64,000 nucleotides of DNA, from contig NZ_CP028942.1 of the NCBI RefSeq assembly GCF_013307225.1, positions 682,001 to 746,000 of the forward strand, read 5' to 3'. Below are positions 19,057 through 28,877 of this stretch, in pieces. The stretch comes from Polynucleobacter tropicus. GTDB lineage: Bacteria; Pseudomonadota; Gammaproteobacteria; Burkholderiales; Burkholderiaceae. The notes beneath the pieces were generated by a model, which made no database searches, was not told where the DNA came from, and saw nothing but the letters and a program-made list of their open reading frames with translations. Each line of letters starts with the position of its first letter. The stretch's first letter is position 1. Position numbers and translations under genes: made by a program.

Positions 19057-20211
19057 TTAGGCTTTAGAAACCCATCTTAGCGCTACAAGGGCTAAGAAGA
19101 AATAAAACATTGGGGGAATTAAAGCTGTCAAAAGTGCCGGCCATGCGCTCAGCAGCCCCACATTGGAGAATAAAGAATTAAAAAGTTGGAAACTCATGCC
19201 AAGCATGATGCCGCCGAATACTTTGATACCCACGCTACCAGCGCGCACCTTTAAATATGCAAAGGGCAGTGCGAGAGCAAGCATCACGAAAATAGTGAGG
19301 GGGTAGATCACTTTTTTCCAGAATGCGATCGCATGGCGTTTTGCATCTTGTTTATTTTCTTGGAGATGCGCAATAAAGCGACCCAAGCTCACAATCGACA
19401 TTTTTTCTGGACTAATTAAGAGCACATTCAAAATTTGGGGCGTTACCTCAGATTCCAAAGTCAAAATCGGGTGAGTAAATGTTTGCGCACTAAATACAGG
19501 ATTTAGTGGATCAGATTGTTTTATTTCCTTGAAACGTGTCTCGGTTACATCATTGAGAACCCAAATACCACCCTCATCAAAGTGACCAGAGGGTGCACTA
19601 CGAATGGAAAGCAAATTGTAGGTATCGTTGAATTCATACATGCGAATGTTGCGAATCTCATTGTCCTTATCAACATTTCCCACGTTGACATAACGAACTC
19701 CAGGGCGTACAGGACCGCTACCATCCTCATCACGTAGGCGATCTTTAACCCAAACACCGGTCTTAAATTGCGAGGAGTATGTAGCGCCAAGCGCCTTCAT
19801 ACGGATCTGCTCTGACTTATTCTCAGCATATGGACCAGCCCATTCACTCATCACAAGCGTGAGAACGATTAATGGGATAGAAATCTTGGTGAGCGCAATC
19901 AGACCGCGCTTCACATCTAATCCAGCGATACGCAGGATGGTGAACTCGGATTGACTGGCCATCATCGCGAACACATAGATACTGCCGATCAGGCCTGCAA
20001 TAGGAATGATTTCAGAAATACGGCCTGGCGCTTTTAATAAAACATGTAATAGCGCTAGCGGTAGAGTGTAGCTGCCTTGTACTGATCCCAGTTCGCTCAG
20101 GATGTCAAAAAATAGAAATAGCGCTACCAATGCAAACAAGATAAAACCAAACGCAACATAAATTTGCTTGGCTAAATAGCGTTCGTAAATATGGGGAAAG
20201 AGCAATTTCAT
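19057..20211 (-). CDS. lptG: LPS export permease LptG
   Basis: This 384-residue YjgP/YjgQ-family inner-membrane protein has hydrophobic helices at the N-terminus (about residues 15-120) and C-terminus (about 300-380) around a periplasmic jellyroll domain. N-terminal ERYLAKQIYVAFGFILFALV is LptG-like. With LptF and LptB it extracts LPS from the inner membrane and feeds the Lpt bridge. Its start overlaps the lptF stop by 4 bp. Confidence 0.92.
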   Translation of the reverse strand: MKLLFPHIYERYLAKQIYVAFGFILFALVALFLFFDILSELGSVQGSYTLPLALLHVLLKAPGRISEIIPIAGLIGSIYVFAMMASQSEFTILRIAGLDVKRGLIALTKISIPLIVLTLVMSEWAGPYAENKSEQIRMKALGATYSSQFKTGVWVKDRLRDEDGSGPVRPGVRYVNVGNVDKDNEIRNIRMYEFNDTYNLLSIRSAPSGHFDEGGIWVLNDVTETRFKEIKQSDPLNPVFSAQTFTHPILTLESEVTPQILNVLLISPEKMSIVSLGRFIAHLQENKQDAKRHAIAFWKKVIYPLTIFVMLALALPFAYLKVRAGSVGIKVFGGIMLGMSFQLFNSLFSNVGLLSAWPALLTALIPPMFYFFLALVALRWVSKA

Positions 20212-21323
20212 TTTTTAGCTAATGCAGCAGGTAATTGACGACGCCACCACTTCACTGATGGGTTAATACGATTACGAATTAATATCGTCGCGATCAGTAA
20301 GGCCAGCAGGTGAATAGGCCAGACACCAACAAATACGCTGAACTTTCCTTGGGCAACAAAATTTTGCGTGAGATTCAGTAAGTTGCTGTAAATCAAATAG
20401 ATGAGAACCGCATAAAACATAGCGGTGTAATTGCCGAGGCGGGGATTGACGTAAGCGAGGGGAATGGCAATGAGCACTAAACCCAATGCCATGAGTGGCA
20501 GGCCTATGCGCCATAGCAATTCAGCGCGGTTCGCATTGATGGCATTGGGGTTGCCGTCGTTTAGCAATTCAGAAATGGTTTTTTCTCTATCACGAGGTGC
20601 TGGTGCTAGAGCCTCTTTGCTGCGAATCTTGGTGGTGTAGTCATTGAATTCCAATATCCGGAAATCAGGCTCTGTGGGATATCCTTCATAGCGACGCCCA
20701 TTACGAAGCACGATAGATTTTTCTCCGCCTTCTGAGTTTTGAATGAATCCAGTAGAGGCAACGGCAATGCTCAGGCGCCCATTTTTATTGTCCGCAACGA
20801 AAATATTCTTAACTTCACTCTTGTCGACATCAAGCTCTTCGATAAAGAAAATCCGCTCGGCTCGGGCGGATTCTTTGAATTGTCCAGCGCTCACCATCGA
20901 GACGTCATCGCGTTGCTGAAAGCGTTGACTAATCAGCGTTGTCTCGCGATTGGCCCAAGGCCACACAAAAAGAGCGAGTAGGGCGATCACAATAATGAGT
21001 GGCGTAGCAAATTGCAAAATTGGCCGAATTAAGTTGCTGATACTTAGTCCGCTAGCGAACCAGACGATCATTTCCGAGTCTTTGTACCAACGCACCAAGA
21101 CAATGAGGGTGGCAACAAATAGTGAAACGGTTAATAAAACAGCAAGGTAACCTAGGGTGGCTAATGCGATCAGTACGATGGCATCCTCGGGGTTGACAGT
21201 GCCGTTAGCTGCATAACCTAGGATTCGAATCACCAAGGTGGTGACCATAATGGTTACCAGCACCAAAAAGACCCCACCAGTAGTAAAGCTTAGTTCGCGG
21301 CGGAGGGCACTTTTAAAGATCAT
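20208..21323 (-). CDS. lptF: LPS export permease LptF
   Basis: This 371-residue YjgP/YjgQ-family protein starts MIFKSALRRELSFTTGGVF, typical of LptF. It has N- and C-terminal transmembrane helices flanking a periplasmic domain; WRIGLPLMALGLVLIAIPLAY is a C-terminal helix. It forms the LptB2FG transporter with the overlapping lptG. It diverges from pepA across a 174-bp gap, as in many proteobacteria. Confidence 0.93.
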   Translation of the reverse strand: MIFKSALRRELSFTTGGVFLVLVTIMVTTLVIRILGYAANGTVNPEDAIVLIALATLGYLAVLLTVSLFVATLIVLVRWYKDSEMIVWFASGLSISNLIRPILQFATPLIIVIALLALFVWPWANRETTLISQRFQQRDDVSMVSAGQFKESARAERIFFIEELDVDKSEVKNIFVADNKNGRLSIAVASTGFIQNSEGGEKSIVLRNGRRYEGYPTEPDFRILEFNDYTTKIRSKEALAPAPRDREKTISELLNDGNPNAINANRAELLWRIGLPLMALGLVLIAIPLAYVNPRLGNYTAMFYAVLIYLIYSNLLNLTQNFVAQGKFSVFVGVWPIHLLALLIATILIRNRINPSVKWWRRQLPAALAKK

Positions 21324-21497
21324 GGATGGGGGATTTGTCTGGGGCTAAATTAGGACTAACTTTTGGTTTCTGGGGGTTTGATTGCTTATCAGTATGGTTA
21401 GACAAATTAGGTTAATCTCATGTCGGAGGATAATGGATAAACATCATAAATCTGTATCTTTAGACCTTAGATCGACCTAAAAGTAACGCAATTCATC

Positions 21498-23108
21498 ATG
21501 ACTATTCAATTAAGTACCAAGATTTTCCCTCAAGCAGACCTTCAGGGCGCCAAAACTCTTAAATCCAGCCTAAAAACCCTATTAGCCCAAACGACGGATT
21601 GTTTGGTTTTGGCTTACTCCAAAACAGATTTGGATGGCTTTGCTGGAACTAAGGCCGCAAAAACAAAATCGGGCCTTTTGGCTGAGTTAGATATTTGTTT
21701 AGGTGGGGCTGTAAGTCATGCTCATGTGTTGGGTGATCTGTATGACAAGCAAGCTTCTGTTTGTGTCTTGAGAGCAGACAAGTCATGGTCAGCAAATGCT
21801 GTGAAGGCAAAACGTGTGCTGTTAATTTGCTTGGGTGATTTGCATCTATCATCTGAGCGCAGTCTTCATGCCTACTCTAAAGTGGCTCGTGCAGGATTGA
21901 AGGCGTTGAGTGGTGGCTCTATTGAGAATGCCATTTGGTTCTCCCCAAGCTTTACGCATTCAAAATCAACCGAGGCAATTGCTCAAGAAGTGCGTCTGAC
22001 AATTCAATATGCAGGCGACCAGGCTTACCGCTTTGGTGTGCGCCAACCCGCAATGAAATTTAAAGCTAAGGATAAGGCTGACACTTTCAAGCATTTGGTA
22101 TTTGCAGGCAACGATGCGTGCGCAAAAGAGTTGAAGCTCGCTGTAGAGCAGGGTGGCGCGATGGTTGAGGGTATGAACCTTGCCAAGGATTTGGGTAACT
22201 TACCTCCGAATGTATGTACGCCTACCTATCTTGGCAAAACCGCTCAGGGTTTAGCTAAAAAGGCGGGGCTGAAGGTAGAGGTGCTCGGCCTTAAACAAAT
22301 TCAAGCGCTTGGTATGGGATCTTTTTTATCTGTGGCGCAAGGATCGGAAACGCCACCTCAATTTATCGTGATGCGTCATCAAGGCGGTAAAGCTAGTGAG
22401 GCACCGATTGTTTTGGTAGGCAAAGGAATTACTTTTGATACCGGCGGAATTTCATTAAAGCCAGGCGAAGCAATGGATGAAATGAAATACGACATGTGTG
22501 GCGCTGCATCAGTCATTGGCACAATGTATTCAGTTGGCCTGATGAAATTGAAGAAGAATGTCATTGGCGTCATTCCTACTTGTGAAAACATGCCTTCAGG
22601 CAAAGCAACGCGTCCTGGCGATATTGTGAAGAGCATGTCTGGCCAAACGATTGAAATTCTCAATACGGATGCTGAGGGCCGTTTAATTCTCTGTGATGCG
22701 CTTACCTATGTTGAGCGTTTCAAGCCAAAAGCAGTGATTGATATCGCCACTCTTACGGGCGCATGTATCATTGCTTTGGGTCATGTGCATAGCGGCTTGT
22801 TCTCTGACGACGAAGATTTGGTGCATGCCATTACCAAAGCAGGTAAAGACTCTTTAGATACCGTATGGAGATTGCCATTAGATGCCGCCTATCACGAGCA
22901 ATTGAAGTCCAACTTTGCGGATGTGGCCAATATTGGCGGTCGTCCTGCTGGTAGTGTGACTGCGGCTTGTTTTCTCTCGCGCTTTGCTGAGAAATATAAA
23001 TGGGCGCATCTGGATATCGCAGGCACCGCATGGAAGAGTGGGGCCGCTAAAGGATCTACTGGGCGCCCAGTGCCATTATTAGTGAACTTTTTGCTCGAGC
23101 AAAAATAA
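21498..23108 (+). CDS. pepA: Leucyl aminopeptidase (M17)
   Basis: This cytosolic di-metal aminopeptidase removes N-terminal residues from peptides. The C-terminal catalytic domain shows [28 protein letters not shown] and the signature NTDAEGRL, which supply the metal ligands and catalytic Lys/Arg. At 536 residues it is somewhat longer than E. coli PepA (503). It lies upstream of holC by 11 bp, a conserved pairing (pepA-holC). Confidence 0.95.
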   Translation: MTIQLSTKIFPQADLQGAKTLKSSLKTLLAQTTDCLVLAYSKTDLDGFAGTKAAKTKSGLLAELDICLGGAVSHAHVLGDLYDKQASVCVLRADKSWSANAVKAKRVLLICLGDLHLSSERSLHAYSKVARAGLKALSGGSIENAIWFSPSFTHSKSTEAIAQEVRLTIQYAGDQAYRFGVRQPAMKFKAKDKADTFKHLVFAGNDACAKELKLAVEQGGAMVEGMNLAKDLGNLPPNVCTPTYLGKTAQGLAKKAGLKVEVLGLKQIQALGMGSFLSVAQGSETPPQFIVMRHQGGKASEAPIVLVGKGITFDTGGISLKPGEAMDEMKYDMCGAASVIGTMYSVGLMKLKKNVIGVIPTCENMPSGKATRPGDIVKSMSGQTIEILNTDAEGRLILCDALTYVERFKPKAVIDIATLTGACIIALGHVHSGLFSDDEDLVHAITKAGKDSLDTVWRLPLDAAYHEQLKSNFADVANIGGRPAGSVTAACFLSRFAEKYKWAHLDIAGTAWKSGAAKGSTGRPVPLLVNFLLEQK

Positions 23109-23119
23109 ATCTAGCAACC

Positions 23120-23587
23120 ATGGCAAGAATTGATTTTCACAGCAATGTGGCTGACAAATTGGAATATGCATGCCGTCTGACGCGCAAAATTTGGAGTGCG
23201 ACACCAGAAGGTCAGCCCGTACGCAATATTGTGATTGTTGGAGAAAAAGCAGATCTCAAAAAGCTGGATGAATTGCTCTGGTCATTTAGTAGTACTGATT
23301 TTTTACCCCACTGTTACATTGATGATGAGGCTGCTGCTGAAACGCCTATTGTTCTGAGCGAGAGCTTTGCATCACCATCGCTTGCCGCCATTCCTCATGC
23401 TGACGTCATGATTCATCTAGGTATGCGTATGCCTACTGATGTGCCAGCTTTGGTTGCGAGATTTCCCCGTATTGTTGAAGTGGTGACAGTTAATGAGGCT
23501 GAGCGTTTAGCGGGGCGCGAGCGTTATAAAGCCTATCGTGAACTTGGTCACGAGCTGCACAACTTTGACCAATCTCAATCTAAATAA
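23120..23587 (+). CDS. holC: DNA polymerase III chi subunit
   Basis: This 155-residue protein begins [20 protein letters not shown] and contains [17 protein letters not shown], conserved in HolC. Chi bridges the clamp loader to single-strand binding protein. It follows pepA by 11 bp and precedes lgt by 19 bp. The short [20 protein letters not shown] segment near the C-terminus is also typical. Confidence 0.92.
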   Translation: MARIDFHSNVADKLEYACRLTRKIWSATPEGQPVRNIVIVGEKADLKKLDELLWSFSSTDFLPHCYIDDEAAAETPIVLSESFASPSLAAIPHADVMIHLGMRMPTDVPALVARFPRIVEVVTVNEAERLAGRERYKAYRELGHELHNFDQSQSK

Positions 23588-23606
23588 AAGTAAATCCCCA
23601 TTTTTC

Positions 23607-24398
23607 ATGTTGATTCATCCACAGTTTGATCCTGCTGCGATACGCATTGGTTCTTTTGCGATTCACTGGTATGGATTAATGTATCTCATGGCGTTTGCTC
23701 AATTCTTGTTGCTTGGTCGTTTGCGTATTCGGGCGCCACGCTATCAAGTCTTAGGTTGGACTTATAAAGATCTAGAGGACTTACTATTTGCAGGTGTCTT
23801 GGGTGTAGTGCTTGGTGGGCGTATTGGCTATACCCTGTTCTATATGCCTGGTTTTTATCTTGCACATCCATTGAATATTTTGAAGATTTGGGAAGGCGGT
23901 ATGTCTTTTCATGGTGGCCTCTTGGGTGTGTTGCTGGCTTTGCTCTGGTTCGCTAAAAAGAAGGGCACGCAATTTTTCGTTGTCAGTGATTTGGTTGCGC
24001 CTTTAGTACCGTTTGGATTGGCCTTTGGGCGTCTGGGCAACTTTGTTAATGGTGAGCTTTGGGGCAGACCAACGGACTTGCCTTGGGCGATGGTGTTTCC
24101 CTTGGTGGATTCAATTCCACGCCATCCTTCCCAAATTTATCAATTGCTTGGAGAGGGTGTCTTGCTTGGGGTGGTGTTATGGATCTACGCAAGCAAGCCT
24201 AGAAGGGTAGGTCAGATCTCCGGTTTATTCCTGTTGGGTTATGGCGTATGTCGTTTCTTGGCGGAATACGCTAGGGAGCCCGATGCATTTTTAGGCCTCT
24301 TAGGCCTTGGCTTATCTATGGGTCAATGGCTTTGCGTACCCATGGTCATCTTTGGCATCTATCTAATGCAACGCAGATTAACGTCTTTGGCTTCATAA
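23607..24398 (+). CDS. lgt: Prolipoprotein diacylglyceryl transferase
   Basis: This 263-residue inner-membrane enzyme transfers diacylglycerol from phosphatidylglycerol to the lipobox Cys of prolipoproteins. Seen are [30 protein letters not shown] and the signature [13 protein letters not shown] followed by HPSQIYQ. About seven hydrophobic helices are present. ATG 23607 is chosen over an upstream in-frame ATG at 23538, which lies inside holC. Confidence 0.96.
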   Translation: MLIHPQFDPAAIRIGSFAIHWYGLMYLMAFAQFLLLGRLRIRAPRYQVLGWTYKDLEDLLFAGVLGVVLGGRIGYTLFYMPGFYLAHPLNILKIWEGGMSFHGGLLGVLLALLWFAKKKGTQFFVVSDLVAPLVPFGLAFGRLGNFVNGELWGRPTDLPWAMVFPLVDSIPRHPSQIYQLLGEGVLLGVVLWIYASKPRRVGQISGLFLLGYGVCRFLAEYAREPDAFLGLLGLGLSMGQWLCVPMVIFGIYLMQRRLTSLAS

Positions 24399-24459
24399 TT
24401 TGAGTTAAGTGAAGTGCGAACCCTGTTTAATCTTTGTAAGTCATTAGAAAGTTATTCAA

Positions 24460-25764
24460 ATGCTTGAAAAGTTAGCAAAAGCGCGATATTTCTCAAGAGT
24501 CACAGGCGCAGTTAATCGTCTGATTTCTGAGCGAGGCGAGTCTAATGCCCTAAGTATGGCGGACGATGTATTTAATAACTATCGTAAGCTCACCAAAGAT
24601 CAGCATCTAAAGTTTTTTACTTTTTTATTTGAGAAATTAAATCCGGATCCTGTTGCAGTGATGAGTGCTGCGCAAAACTTTTCCGTAGAAGCTAGCGCGC
24701 GCAACTACATTAAATTGCAGCGGGTTGCGGAACCACCAAGACAAGAATTATTTCGTCGCTTAAATCGCGCAACGAACGGAACTGCCGACTTAGTTGCAAT
24801 GCGTCGTGATTTATTGCAGCTACTGGATAAACAGCCTGAGCTGACTGCAGTGGATTTCGATTTGCGTCATCTCTTATCTTCATGGTTTAACCCTGGTTTT
24901 CTGAAAATGCACCAGGTTGACTGGAAGTCGCCAGCGGAGATATTGGAGAAGTTGATTCAACACGAGGCTGTCCATGCTATTGATGGTTGGGATGATCTAC
25001 GCAGACGTCTACAGCCTGACCGTCGTTGCTTTGCCTTCTTTCATCCGCAGTTACCTAATGAGCCTCTGATCTTCGTTGAGGTTGCATTACTCCCGGAGAT
25101 TCCAGCGGTGATTACGCCTTTGGTAGACAAGAAGGCAGAGACCGTGCATCAGACATCGCAATACAAAGTTGCCGCTTTTTATTCCATTAGTAACTGCGAA
25201 CCTGGTTTACGTGGCGTTTCCATGGGCAACTTCTTGATTAAACGTGTTGCCGAGAAATTGCATGCTGAATTCCCTGGCATTAAAACCTTTGTAACGCTTT
25301 CTCCTATCCCAGGATTTATTGATTGGGTTGCTGCGGGCGCCGATATAAGCGATGAAAAAACCGGTGTTCAACTAAAACCAGCGGTTCGATTGGCTCGAGA
25401 GCAATCTTTGGAGGTGTTGGATCTGGCTAATCGATCTTGGACGGAGCGACTCAGCGCTGGATGGCATCCCGATACTGCAACGGAAAAAGAAAAGTCTGCA
25501 TTACTCTGTCTTGCGAGTATTTATCTTGCTTTGGGGTCTGCTGGTAGAAACGGCAATCCAGTTGCTAAGTTTCACTTGGGTAATGGTGCCAAGTTGCATC
25601 AAATCAATTGGGCGGGGGATTTATCTCGTAAAGGCTTGCGCCAATCCGCCTCTTTGATGGTCAATTACCTATACGACTTATCTTCTGTGGAAGAAAATCA
25701 TGAGCGCTTTACCCATGGAGAAATTGATTATTCCCGTGCTGTAGGGCGTTTAATGCAGGTCTGA
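24460..25764 (+). CDS. matA: Malonyl-CoA decarboxylase
   Basis: This 434-residue protein matches the malonyl-CoA decarboxylase family, which converts malonyl-CoA to acetyl-CoA and CO2. It has an N-terminal helical domain (about residues 1-130) and a GNAT-like catalytic domain: TLSPIPGFIDW and FHLGNGAKLHQINW near the C-terminus carry conserved catalytic-region residues. It is followed by a TRAP transporter and a malonyl-CoA synthetase, so it completes a malonate pathway. A 135-bp gap separates it from the transporter, so the genes may have separate promoters. No matR-like regulator is next to it. Confidence 0.92.
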   Translation: MLEKLAKARYFSRVTGAVNRLISERGESNALSMADDVFNNYRKLTKDQHLKFFTFLFEKLNPDPVAVMSAAQNFSVEASARNYIKLQRVAEPPRQELFRRLNRATNGTADLVAMRRDLLQLLDKQPELTAVDFDLRHLLSSWFNPGFLKMHQVDWKSPAEILEKLIQHEAVHAIDGWDDLRRRLQPDRRCFAFFHPQLPNEPLIFVEVALLPEIPAVITPLVDKKAETVHQTSQYKVAAFYSISNCEPGLRGVSMGNFLIKRVAEKLHAEFPGIKTFVTLSPIPGFIDWVAAGADISDEKTGVQLKPAVRLAREQSLEVLDLANRSWTERLSAGWHPDTATEKEKSALLCLASIYLALGSAGRNGNPVAKFHLGNGAKLHQINWAGDLSRKGLRQSASLMVNYLYDLSSVEENHERFTHGEIDYSRAVGRLMQV

Positions 25765-25899
25765 TTTGCCGTGGAGGGTATTTAGGAGGGGCATCAAAGG
25801 CAGAATCCCAACGAGTGATTCGCTTTAGAATGGAGAGAACTGGGCACCAAAATCCAGGCTATATAAATAGTAGAAGAATGAACTAATGAGGAGATCAGC

Positions 25900-26973
25900 A
25901 TGAGCAACAAATTTCATTTGAATGCAGGCCAATCAAAGCCAAATACTATTCGTCGGCAATTATTGGCTGGATCAGCCGCTTTGCCTTTGGCGGGAGTGAT
26001 GGGTTACGGCTCAAATGCATCAGCCCAGGGCGCGACCAAGACATTGAATATTTCTCATCAATTTCCTGGTGGAACAATTCAGGCAGGTGATTTTCGCGAT
26101 CGTCTGTGCAGAAAATTTGCTGAATCTGTAGAAAAGCGCACTAAGGGGGCATTGAAATTTCAGGTTTATCCAGGATCGTCATTGATGAAAACCAATGCGC
26201 AATTCAGTGCAATGCGTAAGGGTGCCTTGGATATCTCACTGTTTCCAATGCCATATGCAGGCGGTGAAGTGCCAGAGTTGAATATTGGATTAATGCCGGC
26301 ATTGGTGAGTAGCTACGAGCAGGCAGCCAAGTGGAAGACTGCGGAAGTCGGTCGCATGCTAACTAAGGTTTTGGAAGATAAGGGAATTATTCTTTTGAGT
26401 TGGGTTTGGCAAGCGGGTGGTGTCGCAAGTCGCTCAAAGTCAATTGTTCTACCGGAGGATGTTAAAGGCTTAAAGATCCGTGGTGGTAGCCGTGAGTTTG
26501 ATTTGATGCTCAAAGCTGCTGGCGCTTCGGTGATCTCCCTACCATCCAATGAGATTTATGCTGCAATGCAGACTGGCGCAATGGATGCAGCCTATACCTC
26601 TTCTACCAGTTTCATGTCATTTAAGTTGGAAGAGCTTGCTAAGGCTTTTACAAGCGCCCGTCAAAAATCCTATTGGTTCATGTTGGAGCCTTTGATGATG
26701 TCAAAACAAATTTTTGACTCATTGCCAAAAGACCAGCGTGATGCATTGATGGCTGCTGGTGCCGAAATGGAAAAGTTTGGAATGGATGCGGCGAAGGATG
26801 ACGATAAGACTGCAGCCCTAGCTTATGCAAGAGCTGGTAGTAAGGTGTCTGATGTTGATGCCGCAGTTGTAGAAAAGTGGAAAGCAATTGCTCGTGATAC
26901 CGCATGGAAAGATTACTCAGAGAAGAACGAAAGTTGTGCGGCATTACTTAAAGCTGCGGAAAAAATAAGCTGA
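25900..26973 (+). CDS. TRAP transporter periplasmic binding protein (DctP family), probably for malonate
   Basis: The 357-residue protein has a twin-arginine-like signal peptide (IRRQLLAGSAALPLAG, about residues 18-33, cleavage near ASAQG). The mature domain is DctP-type: HQFPGGTIQAGDF, GLKIRGGSREFD, and ETQ/NEIYAAMQTGAMDAAYTS-type ligand region. A clear GAGGAGA precedes the ATG. Its placement between malonyl-CoA decarboxylase and malonyl-CoA synthetase genes points to malonate as substrate, as in the rhizobial matPQM system. Substrate is inferred from context. Confidence 0.88.
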   Translation: MSNKFHLNAGQSKPNTIRRQLLAGSAALPLAGVMGYGSNASAQGATKTLNISHQFPGGTIQAGDFRDRLCRKFAESVEKRTKGALKFQVYPGSSLMKTNAQFSAMRKGALDISLFPMPYAGGEVPELNIGLMPALVSSYEQAAKWKTAEVGRMLTKVLEDKGIILLSWVWQAGGVASRSKSIVLPEDVKGLKIRGGSREFDLMLKAAGASVISLPSNEIYAAMQTGAMDAAYTSSTSFMSFKLEELAKAFTSARQKSYWFMLEPLMMSKQIFDSLPKDQRDALMAAGAEMEKFGMDAAKDDDKTAALAYARAGSKVSDVDAAVVEKWKAIARDTAWKDYSEKNESCAALLKAAEKIS

Positions 26974-26974
26974 T

Positions 26975-27481
26975 ATGAGTGAGCTTTTGCAAGCGACTGA
27001 CCGCTTTATGTCAGGCATTAATCGACTGATGGTCTTTTTAGGGTCATTGGCCTTGGTCGCAGCCTCAGTAATTTTGAGTTACAGCGTAGCTTCCCGTGCT
27101 TTTTTTGGGGCTACGACAGATTGGCAAGATGAGGCTGCGGTTTTCTGCTTAGTAGGTGCGACATTTTTGTGTGGTGCCTATGTGCAGCAAATTCGGGGGC
27201 ACGTTGGGATCTCTGCGATCTCGACAATGCTTCCTAAGGCGGTCAACCAGGTCAGAGTCTTGCTGATTGACATTGCATCATTTGCTTTTTGTGCATTCTT
27301 CGCTTGGAAGTCATGGACTTTATTTCATGAGGCTTGGGTGGATGGTCAAGTTACATCATCCTCATGGGCGCCACCTTTGTGGATTCCATACATCATGATG
27401 TCGATCGGGATGACTTTATTGGCATTCCAAGTTTTGCTCCAAGCGTTTGGAGATGTAGTTAATCCAAACAAAGGGGAATAG
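26975..27481 (+). CDS. TRAP transporter small permease (DctQ family)
   Basis: This 168-residue protein has four predicted hydrophobic helices, with the family motif DEAAVFCLVGATFLCGAY and VRGHVGIS-like IRGHVGIS. It starts 1 bp after the dctP stop and ends 1 bp before dctM, so the three genes are one unit. It forms the membrane complex with the large subunit and supports sodium-driven uptake. Confidence 0.9.
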   Translation: MSELLQATDRFMSGINRLMVFLGSLALVAASVILSYSVASRAFFGATTDWQDEAAVFCLVGATFLCGAYVQQIRGHVGISAISTMLPKAVNQVRVLLIDIASFAFCAFFAWKSWTLFHEAWVDGQVTSSSWAPPLWIPYIMMSIGMTLLAFQVLLQAFGDVVNPNKGE

Positions 27482-27482
27482 C

Positions 27483-28841
27483 ATGTCTATCATGATGCTC
27501 GGGTTGTTATTTGGCGTAGTCACTTTGTTGATTATGTTCTCAGGCATGCCAATTTCATTTGCGCTTGGCTCTGTCGCAGTTGTATTTATGTTCTTCTTCA
27601 TGCCAGCTTCTTCATTAGATACAGTTACCCAGAACGTATATGAAGAGATGGCGAGCATTACCTTACTCTCAATTCCGCTATTCATTTTGAAGGGCGCGGC
27701 TATTGGTCGATCACGCGCTGGTCAAGATTTGTACGAGGCATTGCATGTTTGGTTAGGCAAGGTTCCTGGTGGACTTGGCGTTGCAAACGTGCTGGCTTGC
27801 GCATTATTTGCTGCAATGGCGGGTTCAAGTCCGGCAACTTGCTCAGCAATTGGTAGCGCTGGCATACCAGAGATGCGTAAGCGTGGATATTCCTCCGGCT
27901 TAGCGGCAGGCATCATTGCCGCCGGTGGAACACTCGGCATCTTGTTGCCCCCTTCCATCACCATGATTCTTTACTCTGTTGCTGCGGAGCAATCATTGGG
28001 CAGATTATTCCTCGCGGGTATTGGCCCTGGTTTGATGTTAGTAGTCTTTTTCTCTATGTATACCGTATATCGTTTCCGCAAGGAATACAACATAGCTCTA
28101 AATGCAGTAGAGAAGGGCGCTCCAAAGCAGGCTATTTTGGAGCGACAGACTTACACCATGCAGCAGAAAATGAGTTCACTCCCTCGCGTACTGCCATTCT
28201 TGGTTCTATTGATTGGTGTGATGGTTGCTTTGTATGGAGGTTATGCAACTCCATCTGAGACTGCTGGCCTTGGTGCGATTTTGGCTTTTGCCTTGATTGC
28301 GGGCATCTACAAGATGTGGCGCGTCAAAGATTTATCGCCATTGCTCAATGCCACCATTAAAGAGTCCACCATGCTGATGTTTATTATTGGCATGTCTTTA
28401 TTGTTCTCAAATGTCATGAGTCATTTGCATTTAAGTCAGTCGGCGGCGCAAGCCATTGTCGATCTTGGCTTGGGTAGATGGGGTCTTTTAACTGCCATCT
28501 TGATTCTGGTGATTATTTTGGGATTCTTTTTGCCACCAGTGTCGATCATTTTGATGACAGCACCTATCTTTTTGCCACCATTGCGTGCCGCAGGATTTGA
28601 CTTGGTGTGGTTTGGTGTTGTGATGACCATCGTGATGGAAACAGGATTAATACATCCACCGGTAGGTCTCAATATCTTTGTGATTAAAAATATTGCACCC
28701 GATATTTCCCTAAATGAAATCATTTATGGAGTTCTACCATTTGTTGTGATCATGATTCTCTCGGTTGTGCTTCTCTGCTTTATGCCAGAGATTGCTACTG
28801 GTTTATCTGACTACGTTATGGGACCAGCAAGGGTTCATTGA
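27483..28841 (+). CDS. TRAP transporter large permease (DctM family)
   Basis: This 452-residue, highly hydrophobic protein has about 11-12 helices. Family features include FALGSVAVVFMFFF, GSSPATCSAIGSAGIPEM, GTLGILLPPSITMILY and ETGLIHPPVGLNIFVI. It carries the transport path driven by the sodium gradient. The start is immediately after dctQ. Context suggests malonate import together with the genes on either side. Confidence 0.93.
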   Translation: MSIMMLGLLFGVVTLLIMFSGMPISFALGSVAVVFMFFFMPASSLDTVTQNVYEEMASITLLSIPLFILKGAAIGRSRAGQDLYEALHVWLGKVPGGLGVANVLACALFAAMAGSSPATCSAIGSAGIPEMRKRGYSSGLAAGIIAAGGTLGILLPPSITMILYSVAAEQSLGRLFLAGIGPGLMLVVFFSMYTVYRFRKEYNIALNAVEKGAPKQAILERQTYTMQQKMSSLPRVLPFLVLLIGVMVALYGGYATPSETAGLGAILAFALIAGIYKMWRVKDLSPLLNATIKESTMLMFIIGMSLLFSNVMSHLHLSQSAAQAIVDLGLGRWGLLTAILILVIILGFFLPPVSIILMTAPIFLPPLRAAGFDLVWFGVVMTIVMETGLIHPPVGLNIFVIKNIAPDISLNEIIYGVLPFVVIMILSVVLLCFMPEIATGLSDYVMGPARVH

Positions 28842-28877
28842 TTGAATTGAAATAACTGCATTTACTAGGACTACTTC